Origin: Cohnella nanjingensis
GTDB lineage: Bacteria; Bacillota; Bacilli; Paenibacillales; Paenibacillaceae
DNA: 64,000 nt
Assembly: GCF_014212125.1 (NCBI RefSeq)
Contig: NZ_JACJVP010000032.1
Span: forward strand, 162,712-226,711
Direction of reading: 5' to 3'
In this document: piece by piece, positions 16,962-24,002 of the stretch
Position numbering within the stretch: the stretch's first letter is position 1
Layout of the letters: every line of letters starts with the position of its first letter
Made by a program: the position numbers and the translations under genes
The notes under the pieces: model-generated
Told to the model about the DNA's origin: nothing
The model's input: only the letters and a program-made list of their open reading frames with translations
Database searches by the model: none

Positions 16962-18212
16962 ATGTACGAATTATTGAAGGATAAGACCTATCTCGCCTAT
17001 TGGCTGGCTGTCGTCATCGCGATGACGGGCGATGCCATCGCCCGAATCTCCGTCATCTATCTTCTCTCCCGGATGACGGACAATCCGCTCTACATTGCGC
17101 TCGTCATCTTCGCGCAGCTGTTGCCTTCCGCCCTGCTGGGCATCTTCCTCGGGCCGTTCACCGAACGTTATCCCAAACGGACGATCATGATCTCCGCCGA
17201 TCTGAGCCGGATGGCGATCCTGCTCGTCATGATCTTCTTCGTCGACGCGCCTTGGATCCTACTGACGCTCGTTCTGCTCAGCGGCCTCGCCAGAGCCGTC
17301 TTCGAACCGGCACGCATCGCGTCCGTCCCCCGCATCGTCGGCGGACACAGTCTACCGGCGGCGATCGCCTTGTTCCAGAGTACCGTCCAGACCGTCAACA
17401 TCGTCGGTCCGATGCTGGCCGGCCTCTTGCTGGTCATCGACCATCCGCCCCTGATCTTCTCGATCAGCGCGGCGGCTTACGCATGCTCGGCGCTGTTGTT
17501 CAACCGGATCGGGGTGCTGAGAGAGGAACAGAGCCAGGTTCGTCCGAACCCGGGAATGTCCGATACGTATCTAGCCTCCTTGCGCGAAGGCATCCGGGAG
17601 ACGATGGCGCTCGCGTCCATCCGGTATCTGATCTTCATGATGATCCCCGTGATGATCATACTGGGCTTGTTCACGACCAACTACAACGCGCTGCTGCTGC
17701 AGACGTTCCATGCGGAGGCGCTCCAGTTCGGCATGCTCGAGGCGGCGTTCGCGGCCGGCGCGATCGGCGGGGCGCTGATCGGCCCGAGACTCATGAAGCG
17801 CCGTCTGCGGCCCGGACTGCTGCTCCAGACATCGACCGCTCTCCTCGGCCTCTCGCTGCTGCTCGTGATCCCGATGAGCATATGGTGCGAGACGGCGGGC
17901 ATGTTCCCCGTCTACGTCTGGTGCATCCTCGCCGGATTGTCCCAGGGACTCTATCAGGTACCGCTCAGCTCCAGCTTCATGATGAAGCTGCCTCAGCGTC
18001 TGCTAGGCCGCGGAGCATCCCTGTTCAACGCTTTGATTCATCTTTGCATGGTCGTCGGCGTCCTCGCGGGCGGTTGGCTGGCCGGCCTGGCGGGCGTAGC
18101 GGCCGTGATGGGCTATGCCGGCGCGTTGCTGCTGGTCGTCGCGGTCTTCGCGCGATCGGCGAAGGGCTTCCGAGAGCTTCAAGAGGAGCTCCCCGAGCGA
18201 AAGGAGCCGTAA
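16962..18212 (+). CDS. MFS transporter
   Basis: About 416 residues with twelve predicted membrane helices and the conserved cytoplasmic loop after helix 2 (GPFTERYPKRTIMI), typical of the major facilitator superfamily drug/macrolide exporters. I chose ATG 16962 over the in-frame GTG at 16923 because a purine-rich AGGGTGGG sits about ten bases upstream. Proton-driven export of a small molecule is likely; the substrate is unknown. MerR and esterase genes follow on the same strand but have their own promoters. Confidence 0.88.
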   Translation: MYELLKDKTYLAYWLAVVIAMTGDAIARISVIYLLSRMTDNPLYIALVIFAQLLPSALLGIFLGPFTERYPKRTIMISADLSRMAILLVMIFFVDAPWILLTLVLLSGLARAVFEPARIASVPRIVGGHSLPAAIALFQSTVQTVNIVGPMLAGLLLVIDHPPLIFSISAAAYACSALLFNRIGVLREEQSQVRPNPGMSDTYLASLREGIRETMALASIRYLIFMMIPVMIILGLFTTNYNALLLQTFHAEALQFGMLEAAFAAGAIGGALIGPRLMKRRLRPGLLLQTSTALLGLSLLLVIPMSIWCETAGMFPVYVWCILAGLSQGLYQVPLSSSFMMKLPQRLLGRGASLFNALIHLCMVVGVLAGGWLAGLAGVAAVMGYAGALLLVVAVFARSAKGFRELQEELPERKEP

Positions 18213-18244
18213 ACCTACTCGTCCTCTCGGATCGGCATCGGCGA

Positions 18245-18272
18245 TTGCAGATATCTCCATAGCTGGTAGAAT
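18245..18272 (+). promoter_or_regulatory. Candidate promoter of the merR-type gene
   Basis: TTGCAG (18245-18250), a 16-base spacer and TAGAAT (18267-18272), with TGG directly before the -10 giving an extended -10 context. Confidence 0.5.
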
Positions 18273-18299
18273 GGTGATATTTGGAATGGGAGAGGCGTG

Positions 18300-18713
18300 A
18301 TGACGTTGCAGACCTATACGCGAGGGCAACTGGCGAAGCTGGCGAACGTGAACGGCGAGACGCTGCGATATTACGAGAAACAAGGTCTGCTCCCGCCGCC
18401 CGCACGTTCCGAGTCCGGTTATCGCTTGTACGCGGATGCGGATCTGGCGAGATTGGCGTTTATTAAGAACGCGCAGTCCTGCGGCTTCACTTTGCGGGAG
18501 ATCAAGAAGGCGTTGACCCGCTCCGAGCGCATGGGGCTTGGGATCGACGATTTCCTCTTGGCGATCGCGCAGAAGCGGGACCGCATCCGCCGGCAGATCG
18601 CCGAGAAGCAGGAGACGCTGGCGAGGCTGGACCGACTCGAAGCGCAACTATGCCAGACGGACAAGTCCCCGCAGATTCGGGATACGCTTCGCGAGCTCCA
18701 TATGGATACGTAG
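18300..18713 (+). CDS. MerR-family transcriptional regulator
   Basis: A 137-residue regulator. The N-terminal winged helix reads TRGQLAKLANVNGETLRYYEKQGLLPPPARSESGYRLY, followed by the conserved LARLAFIKNAQSCGFTLREI and a long C-terminal dimerization coiled coil. No metal-binding cysteines cluster at the C-terminus, only one Cys in AQLCQT, so a heavy-metal sensor role is uncertain. The start could be GTG 18297 or ATG 18300. It probably controls the esterase gene downstream, whose promoter has the elongated spacer these regulators correct by twisting DNA. Confidence 0.9.
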   Translation: MTLQTYTRGQLAKLANVNGETLRYYEKQGLLPPPARSESGYRLYADADLARLAFIKNAQSCGFTLREIKKALTRSERMGLGIDDFLLAIAQKRDRIRRQIAEKQETLARLDRLEAQLCQTDKSPQIRDTLRELHMDT

Positions 18714-18716
18714 GAC

Positions 18717-18748
18717 TTGACCTTGTACCTTGCTACAGGCTGTAGGAT
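18717..18748 (+). promoter_or_regulatory. MerR-type promoter with 20-bp spacer ahead of the esterase gene
   Basis: TTGACC (18717-18722) and TAGGAT (18743-18748) are separated by 20 bases, longer than the normal 17. In the spacer lies an imperfect dyad, ACCTTGTA (18720-18727) and TACAGGCT (18734-18741), matching in 6 of 8 positions. This is the textbook layout of a MerR-activated promoter. Confidence 0.6.
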
Positions 18749-18780
18749 GGCGATAGACCAAGCAGAGGCAGGGGATCCTT

Positions 18781-19731
18781 ATGGACAAGAAGACAAGCGC
18801 GGAGACGCTCTTGGCGATCAAGAACCATCTCCGGCAAAGGAGCAGTTACGAGAGCCAATCGGTCGAGGAGCTGCGGCAGGGAATGGAAGAAGCGGCGAAT
18901 CGGTTGCCCCGGCAAGAAGACATTCGAATCCGGGAAGCATCGATCGGCGCCTTGGGCGGGGAGTGGATCATCCCGGATCTGTCCGGGGACATCCCGTCGG
19001 ATCAGGTCATTCTGTACTTCCACGGCGGCGGATTCGTCGCCGGCAGCTGCGCGACTTATCGCGATCTCGTCTCTCGAATCGCGACAGCCGCAGGAATCCC
19101 GGCGCTCATCGTCGCCTATCGTTTGGCGCCGGAACATCCGTATCCCGCCGCGAACGAAGACTGCCTGTTCGCCTACCGCTGGCTACTCGCGAACGGATAC
19201 GACGCCGGCCGGATCGTGCTCGGCGGCGACTCCGTCGGCGCCAGCCTCGCGCTCATGACCTTGCTCTCGCTGCGCGATGGAGGAGAGCCGCTCCCGGCAG
19301 GCGCTTTTCTGATATCGCCGCATACCGACCTCGTCCATCTGGACGGCGCGTCCTACGAGAGCCGGTCGGCGCTGGACCCGACCGGGAGCCGGGAGGGAAG
19401 CGGCAGGATCCTGCGGGACTATCTGGGCCCTCGCTATCGCGAGGCGGCAGATCTTCCGCTGCTCTCGCCGCTCCGCATGAATCTGGATCGGCTGCCGCCG
19501 CTCTTTCTCCAGGTCGGAGATCAGGAGGTACTATTGAGCGACGCGGAGCGGTTCGCCGATCGCGCTAGAGAAGCCGGCGTCCAGGTCGAGCTGGAAGTAT
19601 GGGAAGACCTGTGGAGCGTCTTCCACTACTTGGCGTACATGCTGCCCGAGGCAAGGTCGGCGATCGCGAATCTGGGCGCCTTTGCGCGCAGCCGGCTCGG
19701 CGAGCGGGACCTTGAACGCTCACGGCCATGA
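18781..19731 (+). CDS. Alpha/beta hydrolase of the HSL (hormone-sensitive lipase-like) family
   Basis: A 316-residue esterase-like protein. The oxyanion motif HGGGF is at 81-85, the nucleophile Ser151 is in GDSVGAS and the acid is Asp247 in QVGDQEVLL. The catalytic His normally sits in a W-H-V-F context. Here that position is Ser279 (EDLWSVFHYLA) and the nearest His is three residues on at 282. The enzyme may therefore be altered or inactive, or may use His282. It lies directly downstream of a MerR gene and a MerR-type promoter, suggesting inducible detoxification of an ester. Confidence 0.85.
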   Translation: MDKKTSAETLLAIKNHLRQRSSYESQSVEELRQGMEEAANRLPRQEDIRIREASIGALGGEWIIPDLSGDIPSDQVILYFHGGGFVAGSCATYRDLVSRIATAAGIPALIVAYRLAPEHPYPAANEDCLFAYRWLLANGYDAGRIVLGGDSVGASLALMTLLSLRDGGEPLPAGAFLISPHTDLVHLDGASYESRSALDPTGSREGSGRILRDYLGPRYREAADLPLLSPLRMNLDRLPPLFLQVGDQEVLLSDAERFADRAREAGVQVELEVWEDLWSVFHYLAYMLPEARSAIANLGAFARSRLGERDLERSRP

Positions 19732-19732
19732 C

Positions 19733-19873
19733 CTGACGGCAGCAGATTACGCTTCGCGGGCGCGGTTTTTCCAGGAGGACGACTTCGATCTAAGGTTGCT
19801 TGAAGATCAGCAGATCGGCTTGGCGTATTACCATTGCGCGGCGGCGGATGCCTTCGCGGCAACCGCATCATGA
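19733..19873 (+). other. Short unassigned coding-like stretch after the esterase
   Basis: In the frame running from 19682 the plus strand encodes DYASRARFFQEDDFDLRLL followed by an amphipathic tail to a stop at 19873. Its composition looks protein-like, but there is no ribosome binding site or clear start after the esterase stop. It may be the 3' remnant of a lost gene. I do not recognise it. Confidence 0.25.
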
Positions 19874-19916
19874 AGCCGATTCGCGCGTCGAAGGGAATCA
19901 TGCTCTTCATCTCTAG

Positions 19917-19948
19917 GACCTTCCATGGGGAAGGTCTTGTATTATTTT
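19917..19948 (+). terminator. Rho-independent terminator before the azoreductase promoter
   Basis: GACCTTCC (19917-19924) pairs with GGAAGGTC (19929-19936) around ATGG, followed by TTGTATTATTTT. Confidence 0.8.
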
Positions 19949-19949
19949 C

Positions 19950-19978
19950 TTGACGGCCTTCTGAATAGTGAGTATACT
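19950..19978 (+). promoter_or_regulatory. Strong sigma-A-type promoter of the azoreductase gene
   Basis: TTGACG (19950-19955), an exact 17-base spacer and TATACT (19973-19978). The -10 is embedded in the first GTGAGTATACTCAC palindrome, so a protein bound there would block RNA polymerase. Confidence 0.75.
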
Positions 19979-20023
19979 CACAAAAGAAAACAATATGTGA
20001 GTATACTCAATATATGTATACTC
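19968..20023. promoter_or_regulatory. Tandem palindromic operators upstream of the azoreductase gene
   Basis: GTGAGTATACTCAC (19968-19981) is a perfect 14-bp palindrome. GTGAGTATACTCAA (19997-20010) repeats 13 of the 14 bases, its centre 29 bases on. A third core GTATACTC lies at 20016-20023, 15 bases further. Overlap with the -10 points to repression. The cognate repressor is not obvious in the window; the broken MarR gene at 20.9 kb is the nearest candidate. Confidence 0.7.
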
Positions 20024-20063
20024 TCAAAGCGGGCGCTGGAAAAGCGATAAGGAGGCCATCCCG

Positions 20064-20690
20064 ATGACAACGACGTTATTCGTCAAAGCCAACAACCGGC
20101 CGAGTGCCGACTCGGTCAGCGTACGGCTGTACGAGGCATTCAAGTCGAGCTACCTGGAGGCGCACCCGGATGAGGACGTAACGGAACTGGACTTGTATCA
20201 GGAGCATCTGCCGTATATGGATTCCGATCTGATCAGCGGCAGCTTCAAGGCCGGCAGGGGGATGCCGCTCACGCCGGAAGAGCAGGCGATGGTGGACGTC
20301 GCCGATCGGTACCTCGACCCATTCCTGGCCGCCGACAAAGTCGTCATCGGATTCCCGCTCTGGAACAGAACCGTCCCCGCCGTCCTGCACACGTATATCG
20401 ATTACTTGAATCGAGCCGGACGGACGTTCAAGTACACGCCTCAAGGCCTTGTCGGATTGGCTGCAGGCAAGCGCGTCGTTCTGATCAATGCCCGAGGAGG
20501 AGACTATTCGGAAGAGCCGATGGCTTCTGCCGAGATGGCCGTCAACTTCGTCCTGAGCAATCTCCGGTTTTACGGTATAGCGGACATCACGACCGTGATC
20601 GTGGAGGGCCATCATCGCTATCCAGATCGCAGTGAACGGATCATCGCGGACGGCATCGAGCGGGCGATCGAAGCGGCAGAGGCCTTCTAG
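20064..20690 (+). CDS. azoR: FMN-dependent NADH-azoreductase (AzoR family)
   Basis: A 208-residue flavodoxin-fold enzyme. The N-terminus TTLFVKANNRP precedes the phosphate-binding region, FPLWNRTVPAVLHTYIDYL contains the P-x-W-N flavin motif, and GKRVVLINARGGDYS is the second flavin loop. Members reduce azo bonds and quinones with NADH in the cytoplasm and are usually induced by electrophile stress. The start ATG is well placed after AAGGAGG. The promoter is covered by palindromic operators, so expression is probably repressed until an inducer appears. Confidence 0.93.
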   Translation: MTTTLFVKANNRPSADSVSVRLYEAFKSSYLEAHPDEDVTELDLYQEHLPYMDSDLISGSFKAGRGMPLTPEEQAMVDVADRYLDPFLAADKVVIGFPLWNRTVPAVLHTYIDYLNRAGRTFKYTPQGLVGLAAGKRVVLINARGGDYSEEPMASAEMAVNFVLSNLRFYGIADITTVIVEGHHRYPDRSERIIADGIERAIEAAEAF

Positions 20691-20725
20691 GCGCAGCCAA
20701 TCAAAGCGGTTCCCGCACGCAACTA

Positions 20726-20762
20726 GACGAGACCCCGAGCCATGACGGCTAGGGGTCTCGTC
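20726..20762 (+). terminator. Stable hairpin after the azoreductase gene
   Basis: GACGAGACCCC (20726-20736) pairs with GGGGTCTCGTC (20752-20762), with an inner AGCC/GGCT extension. There is no T-run, so termination strength is uncertain. Confidence 0.55.
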
Positions 20763-20866
20763 GCGTCGTGAGAAGGCATGTCCTCGCGGCTCATAGCATG
20801 CCGATCAAGCATCCGCGAAGCCGGTCTATGGATGATAATGACGGTCACCGGTCCGGGAACCGGCCT

Positions 20867-21362
20867 TCATCGATTCATCCGGGACAGGATACGCGTAAGC
20901 TTGCCGATCGCGTAGTCGAAGTCGGCGAGATCCTCCTCGCCGAGGCGGCCGAGCTGCGCGCTGAGCACTTGGTGGAAGGACGCCCACCGCTAGTGGACGG
21001 GCTGCTCGCCCTGCTCCGTCAAGCGCAACCGGAAGGATCGCTTGTCGTCCGGGTCCGGGACCTTGACGACAAGCTGCAGCGCCTCCAGCTTGGCGATCAA
21101 CGGCGTCAACTGCTGCTTGGAGATCTGAATCCGCATCGCCAACGGCGTCATGGCGATGCCGTCCCGCTGATGGTACAGCTCTTCGAGGATATGATACTGC
21201 AAGTGCGTCAAGTCCGAGCGCTTCGGCAGCTTGGCGGGTTTGCCGAGCTTGGCGAAGAGCAGGGGAAGGAGCTGAATATAGCCGGCGGCGATCCGATCGG
21301 TCTGGCCCGGAGGCAAGAAGCTGACGTCTACCGCGACGGATCGGGAGGAGCTGTCGATGCAC
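20867..21362 (-). pseudogene. MarR-family regulator gene interrupted by an in-frame TAG
   Basis: The minus strand encodes a MarR winged helix: IQLLPLLFAKLGKP, LTHLQYHILEELYH, then ISKQQLTPLIAKLEAL and the wing DPDDKRSFRLRLTEQGEQ. A TAG (plus-strand CTA at 20990-20992) follows PVH. The same frame then runs on with SFHQVLSAQLGRLGEEDL and KLTRILSRMNR to a TGA at 20867-20869, exactly the missing C-terminal dimerization helix. So one nonsense change, not a frameshift, truncates it. The 5' end also lacks a ribosome binding site and overlaps the divergent gene at 21357. The regulator is probably dead or truncated. Confidence 0.75.
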
Positions 21363-22406
21363 ATGGCGCATCCGAAGCTGAACCGCAAGGGGATCAACTA
21401 CGATGTCGGCACCTATACCCGCGGGAGACACTCGCCGTCGTCCCGAGAGACGTTCGATCCGGAGACCGTTCGGCGGGAGATGGAGATCTTGAAGAATGAT
21501 CTTCATTGCACGGCCGTCCGCATCTCGGGCCAAGACGTCGCGCGGCTCGCGACGGCGGCCGAATTCGCGCTGCAGCAAGGGCTGGAGGTCTGGTTCTCCC
21601 CCTCCCCGGTCGATGCGGACGAGCAGGAGACGCTGCGCTACTTGACCGATTGCGCCAAGGCCGCGGAGCGGTTGCGGTTGGTCGATCCCTCGGTCGTGTT
21701 CGTGGCAGGCTGCGAGTTGACTTTCTTTATGAAGGGGCTGGTGGACGGAGAGACGGCCTTCGACCGCATCGGGACGTTCATGAAGCCTTGGCGTTTGCTG
21801 AAGAGCACGATTCGCAGGGGGTCCTTCCAGAAGCGCTTGAATGCCTTTCTGGCGGAGGCCGCCGACGCGATCAGAGGACATTTCCACGGTCAACTGACGT
21901 ATGCCTCCGGGGCGTGGGAACAGGTGAATTGGGCGACGTTCGATCTCGTCTCGGTCGATAATTATCGCGACGCGCACAACCGGAAGACCTACCGCGAGAA
22001 GCTGAGGGCGTACTTCCGATTCGGCAAGCCGGTCGTCATCACCGAATTCGGCTGCTGCACCTACCGCGGCGCGGAAGACAAGGGCGGCATCGGGTGGACG
22101 ATCGTCGACCGGAGCTTGACACCCCCGCAGCTGAAAGGCGAATATATACGGGACGAGCGCGTACAGGCCGACTACTTGACGGAACTGATCGACCTCTTCG
22201 CGGAGAAGAAGGCGGATGGCGCGTTCTGGTTCACATTTGTCATGCCGACCTATCCCGCGCATGAAGAGGACCGCTATAATCTGGACACGGCCAGCTACGG
22301 CGTCGTCCGGGCGCTGGCGGATCGGCCCGGTACCGTCTACGGCGGCATGCCTTGGGAGCCTAAGCTCGCGTTCGCGGCTTTGGCCGAATCTTATCGCTCG
22401 CATTAA
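21357..22406 (+). CDS. TIM-barrel-like protein of unknown function (often labelled abortive infection protein)
   Basis: A 349-residue protein starting after GGGAGGAGCTGTCG. It reads KGINYDVGTY at the N-terminus, FDPETVRREMEILKNDLHCTAVRISG, LEVWFSPSPVD, VFVAGCELTFF, and later VSVDNYRD and PVVITEFGCCTYRGAED. Alternating strands and helices, a conserved Glu after the fourth strand (GCEL) and another in ITEFG resemble clan GH-A glycoside hydrolases, with the two Glu as candidate acid and nucleophile. Databases often name relatives abortive infection proteins; nothing visible here supports a phage-defence role. It has no signal peptide. Confidence 0.7.
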   Translation: MHMAHPKLNRKGINYDVGTYTRGRHSPSSRETFDPETVRREMEILKNDLHCTAVRISGQDVARLATAAEFALQQGLEVWFSPSPVDADEQETLRYLTDCAKAAERLRLVDPSVVFVAGCELTFFMKGLVDGETAFDRIGTFMKPWRLLKSTIRRGSFQKRLNAFLAEAADAIRGHFHGQLTYASGAWEQVNWATFDLVSVDNYRDAHNRKTYREKLRAYFRFGKPVVITEFGCCTYRGAEDKGGIGWTIVDRSLTPPQLKGEYIRDERVQADYLTELIDLFAEKKADGAFWFTFVMPTYPAHEEDRYNLDTASYGVVRALADRPGTVYGGMPWEPKLAFAALAESYRSH

Positions 22407-22442
22407 CCTCGGGAATCGGCTTCGGGAAAGGAGCGGGTAACT

Positions 22443-23252
22443 TTGCGCAGGTATCGGCCTCTTCAACCTCCCGTCTTGCAGAACGGTCTGCAGGATGCGT
22501 CGTATCAATACCGGGAGTTCGCGCCCCATCCGCTGCTGGCGCCTTATGTGGCTTGCTATTGGACGATCGACGCCCAGGCTTCCGGCGAAGGCAGGCTGCA
22601 CCGGATCCTGCCGGACGGATGCATCGACTTGATCTTGGACCGGCGCGCGTCTTCCTTTTCTCAGGGAGCGATTGCCGCAGGCTTGATGACCGGCTACGAG
22701 ACGATCCGCCTTCTGTCGGATTACGCCATGTTCGGCATCCGCTTCTACTCGGACCATGCGAGGCGGCTGTTCGGATATCCCGTCTCGGCTTGGACCGGAT
22801 ACCACGTGCGGCTGGATGAGATTTGGGGGAGCGAAGCGCGCTTCCTCGCGGAAGAGGCGTTGTCCGCTCCGACCGTGCCCGAGACGATCGCGGGGGTGGA
22901 GCGCCGGCTGCTGCGCATGCTGCATCGGACCGATGCGCCTGGAGATACCCTGTTCCAGACGGGCATGCAATATTTGTACGCGAGCCGGGGGACGATCTCC
23001 GTACGCGCGCTGGCGGAGCAGCTCGGCTACTCGGAGAAGCACCTCCGCAGAACCTTCCAGCAGGAGCTCGGCATGAGCCCGAAGGAGCTCTCCGGCATTA
23101 TCCGGTTCCAGAGCCTGCTGGGAGAGCTGCATCGGGGACAGCCGTCCCGCCTCGCAGATCTGGCGGTCCAGTACGGCTACTACGATCAATCGCATTTGAA
23201 CCGTCATTTTCAACGTTACTACGGATTAGCGCCGACGCAGATCTTTTTGTGA
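22443..23252 (+). CDS. AraC-family transcriptional regulator
   Basis: A 269-residue regulator starting with TTG at 22443 after AAAGGAG. The N-terminal part reads APHPLLAPYVACYWTID and HRILPDGCIDLIL, typical of a DUF6597-like ligand-sensing beta-domain. The C-terminal double HTH reads RALAEQLGYSEKHLRRTF and LADLAVQYGYYDQSHLNRHFQRYYG. It probably controls the VOC protein gene just downstream or the TIM-barrel gene upstream, with which it is co-oriented. The effector is unknown. Confidence 0.9.
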   Translation: MRRYRPLQPPVLQNGLQDASYQYREFAPHPLLAPYVACYWTIDAQASGEGRLHRILPDGCIDLILDRRASSFSQGAIAAGLMTGYETIRLLSDYAMFGIRFYSDHARRLFGYPVSAWTGYHVRLDEIWGSEARFLAEEALSAPTVPETIAGVERRLLRMLHRTDAPGDTLFQTGMQYLYASRGTISVRALAEQLGYSEKHLRRTFQQELGMSPKELSGIIRFQSLLGELHRGQPSRLADLAVQYGYYDQSHLNRHFQRYYGLAPTQIFL

Positions 23253-23346
23253 AGTTGTCCGTTTTTTCCTATTCGGCAGAGCCGTTCTAAGGCGATCATA
23301 GAGGAGAAGCGACATCGATTCGAAAAACGGAAAGGTGGAACACCGC

Positions 23347-23769
23347 ATGAAGCCTCGAATAACGGTACTGACATTGGGCGTAGACGATCTGGAGAGATCG
23401 CTCGCCTTTTACCGCGACGGATTGGGCCTGCCGACGGAAGGGATCATCGGCCGGGAATTCGAGCATGGGGCGGTGGCCTTCTTCGATCTGCAGGCCGGGT
23501 TGAAGCTCGCCATCTGGCGCCGTGCGGATCTCGTCCACGAGACGAAGGTGCCGCCGTCGGCCCCCAGCTCCAGCGAGTTCACGATCGGTCACAATGTCGG
23601 TAGCAAGGAAGAGGTCGATCAGGTCATGGAGCAGGCGCGCAGGGCGGGGGCCGTCATCACGGATCCCGCGCATGACGCCTTCTGGGGCGGTTATTCCGGG
23701 CACTTCCTGGACCCGGACGGCCATCTGTGGGAAGTCGTCTGGAATCCCGCCTGGACGTTCGAGGATTAG
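23347..23769 (+). CDS. VOC-family (glyoxalase/bleomycin resistance-like) protein
   Basis: A 140-residue protein with two beta-alpha-beta-beta-beta modules. Module one is ITVLTLGVDDLERSLAFYRDGLGL; module two ends SGHFLDPDGHLWEVVWNP. Its start at ATG 23347 follows AAAGGTGG, better than the in-frame GTG 23335. Candidate metal ligands are the His in DPDGHLWEV and the Glu of WEV, with His and Glu residues from module one. Members range from glyoxalases to antibiotic-binding proteins; the role is not determined. Confidence 0.9.
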   Translation: MKPRITVLTLGVDDLERSLAFYRDGLGLPTEGIIGREFEHGAVAFFDLQAGLKLAIWRRADLVHETKVPPSAPSSSEFTIGHNVGSKEEVDQVMEQARRAGAVITDPAHDAFWGGYSGHFLDPDGHLWEVVWNPAWTFED

Positions 23770-23894
23770 CGCAGGGATACGGGCCGAACGGCCTTCCGGT
23801 CGGCTGCGCGCTCCAGCCGCCGGCTCCAGAGGAGCGCGAGCGGACCGACCAGCGTGACCAAGATCTCGTCCAGGGGAGCGACGTCAACCCCCAT
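23766..23894 (-). CDS. Small 42-residue ORF, possible membrane peptide or peptidase remnant
   Basis: ATG at 23894 is preceded by GGAGGAGAGCG, an excellent ribosome binding site. The product has a hydrophobic stretch (DEILVTLVGPLALLW) followed by a basic segment SRRLERAADRKAV. The S-R-R-x-E-x-x-A-D pattern resembles the third-ligand region of M48-type membrane metallopeptidases, so it might be a shortened relic. It converges on and overlaps the VOC gene stop by four bases. It could equally be a real small protein; I do not recognise a family. Confidence 0.4.
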   Translation of the reverse strand: MGVDVAPLDEILVTLVGPLALLWSRRLERAADRKAVRPVSLR

Positions 23895-23940
23895 CGCTCT
23901 CCTCCGCGATCCCGTCCATCCTAGTGCCCATTTCGGGAAC

Positions 23941-23990
23941 CATAAACAGAAGCGGCGGCGGGTACATTCCCGTCACCGCTTCTGTTTATG
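23941..23990. terminator. Bidirectional terminator between VOC and GH43 genes
   Basis: A stem of about 22 pairs with two G-T wobbles joins 23941-23962 and 23969-23990 around a six-base loop, its outer arms being CATAAACAGAAGCGG and CCGCTTCTGTTTATG. It serves the plus-strand VOC gene and the minus-strand GH43 gene, whose coding ends converge here. Confidence 0.75.
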
Positions 23991-24002
23991 GGTCTGGCGC
24001 AT

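Noticed and set aside
21357..22406. Phage-defence (abortive infection) interpretation
   Set aside because: The label is only a database habit for this family; no toxin, nuclease or NTPase motif and no neighbouring defence gene is visible.
20826..23213. A 795-codon open frame on the minus strand
   Set aside because: It is antisense to the TIM-barrel and AraC genes, has Arg/Gln-rich low-complexity translation, no ribosome binding site and no family resemblance. High GC with codon bias makes long antisense frames.
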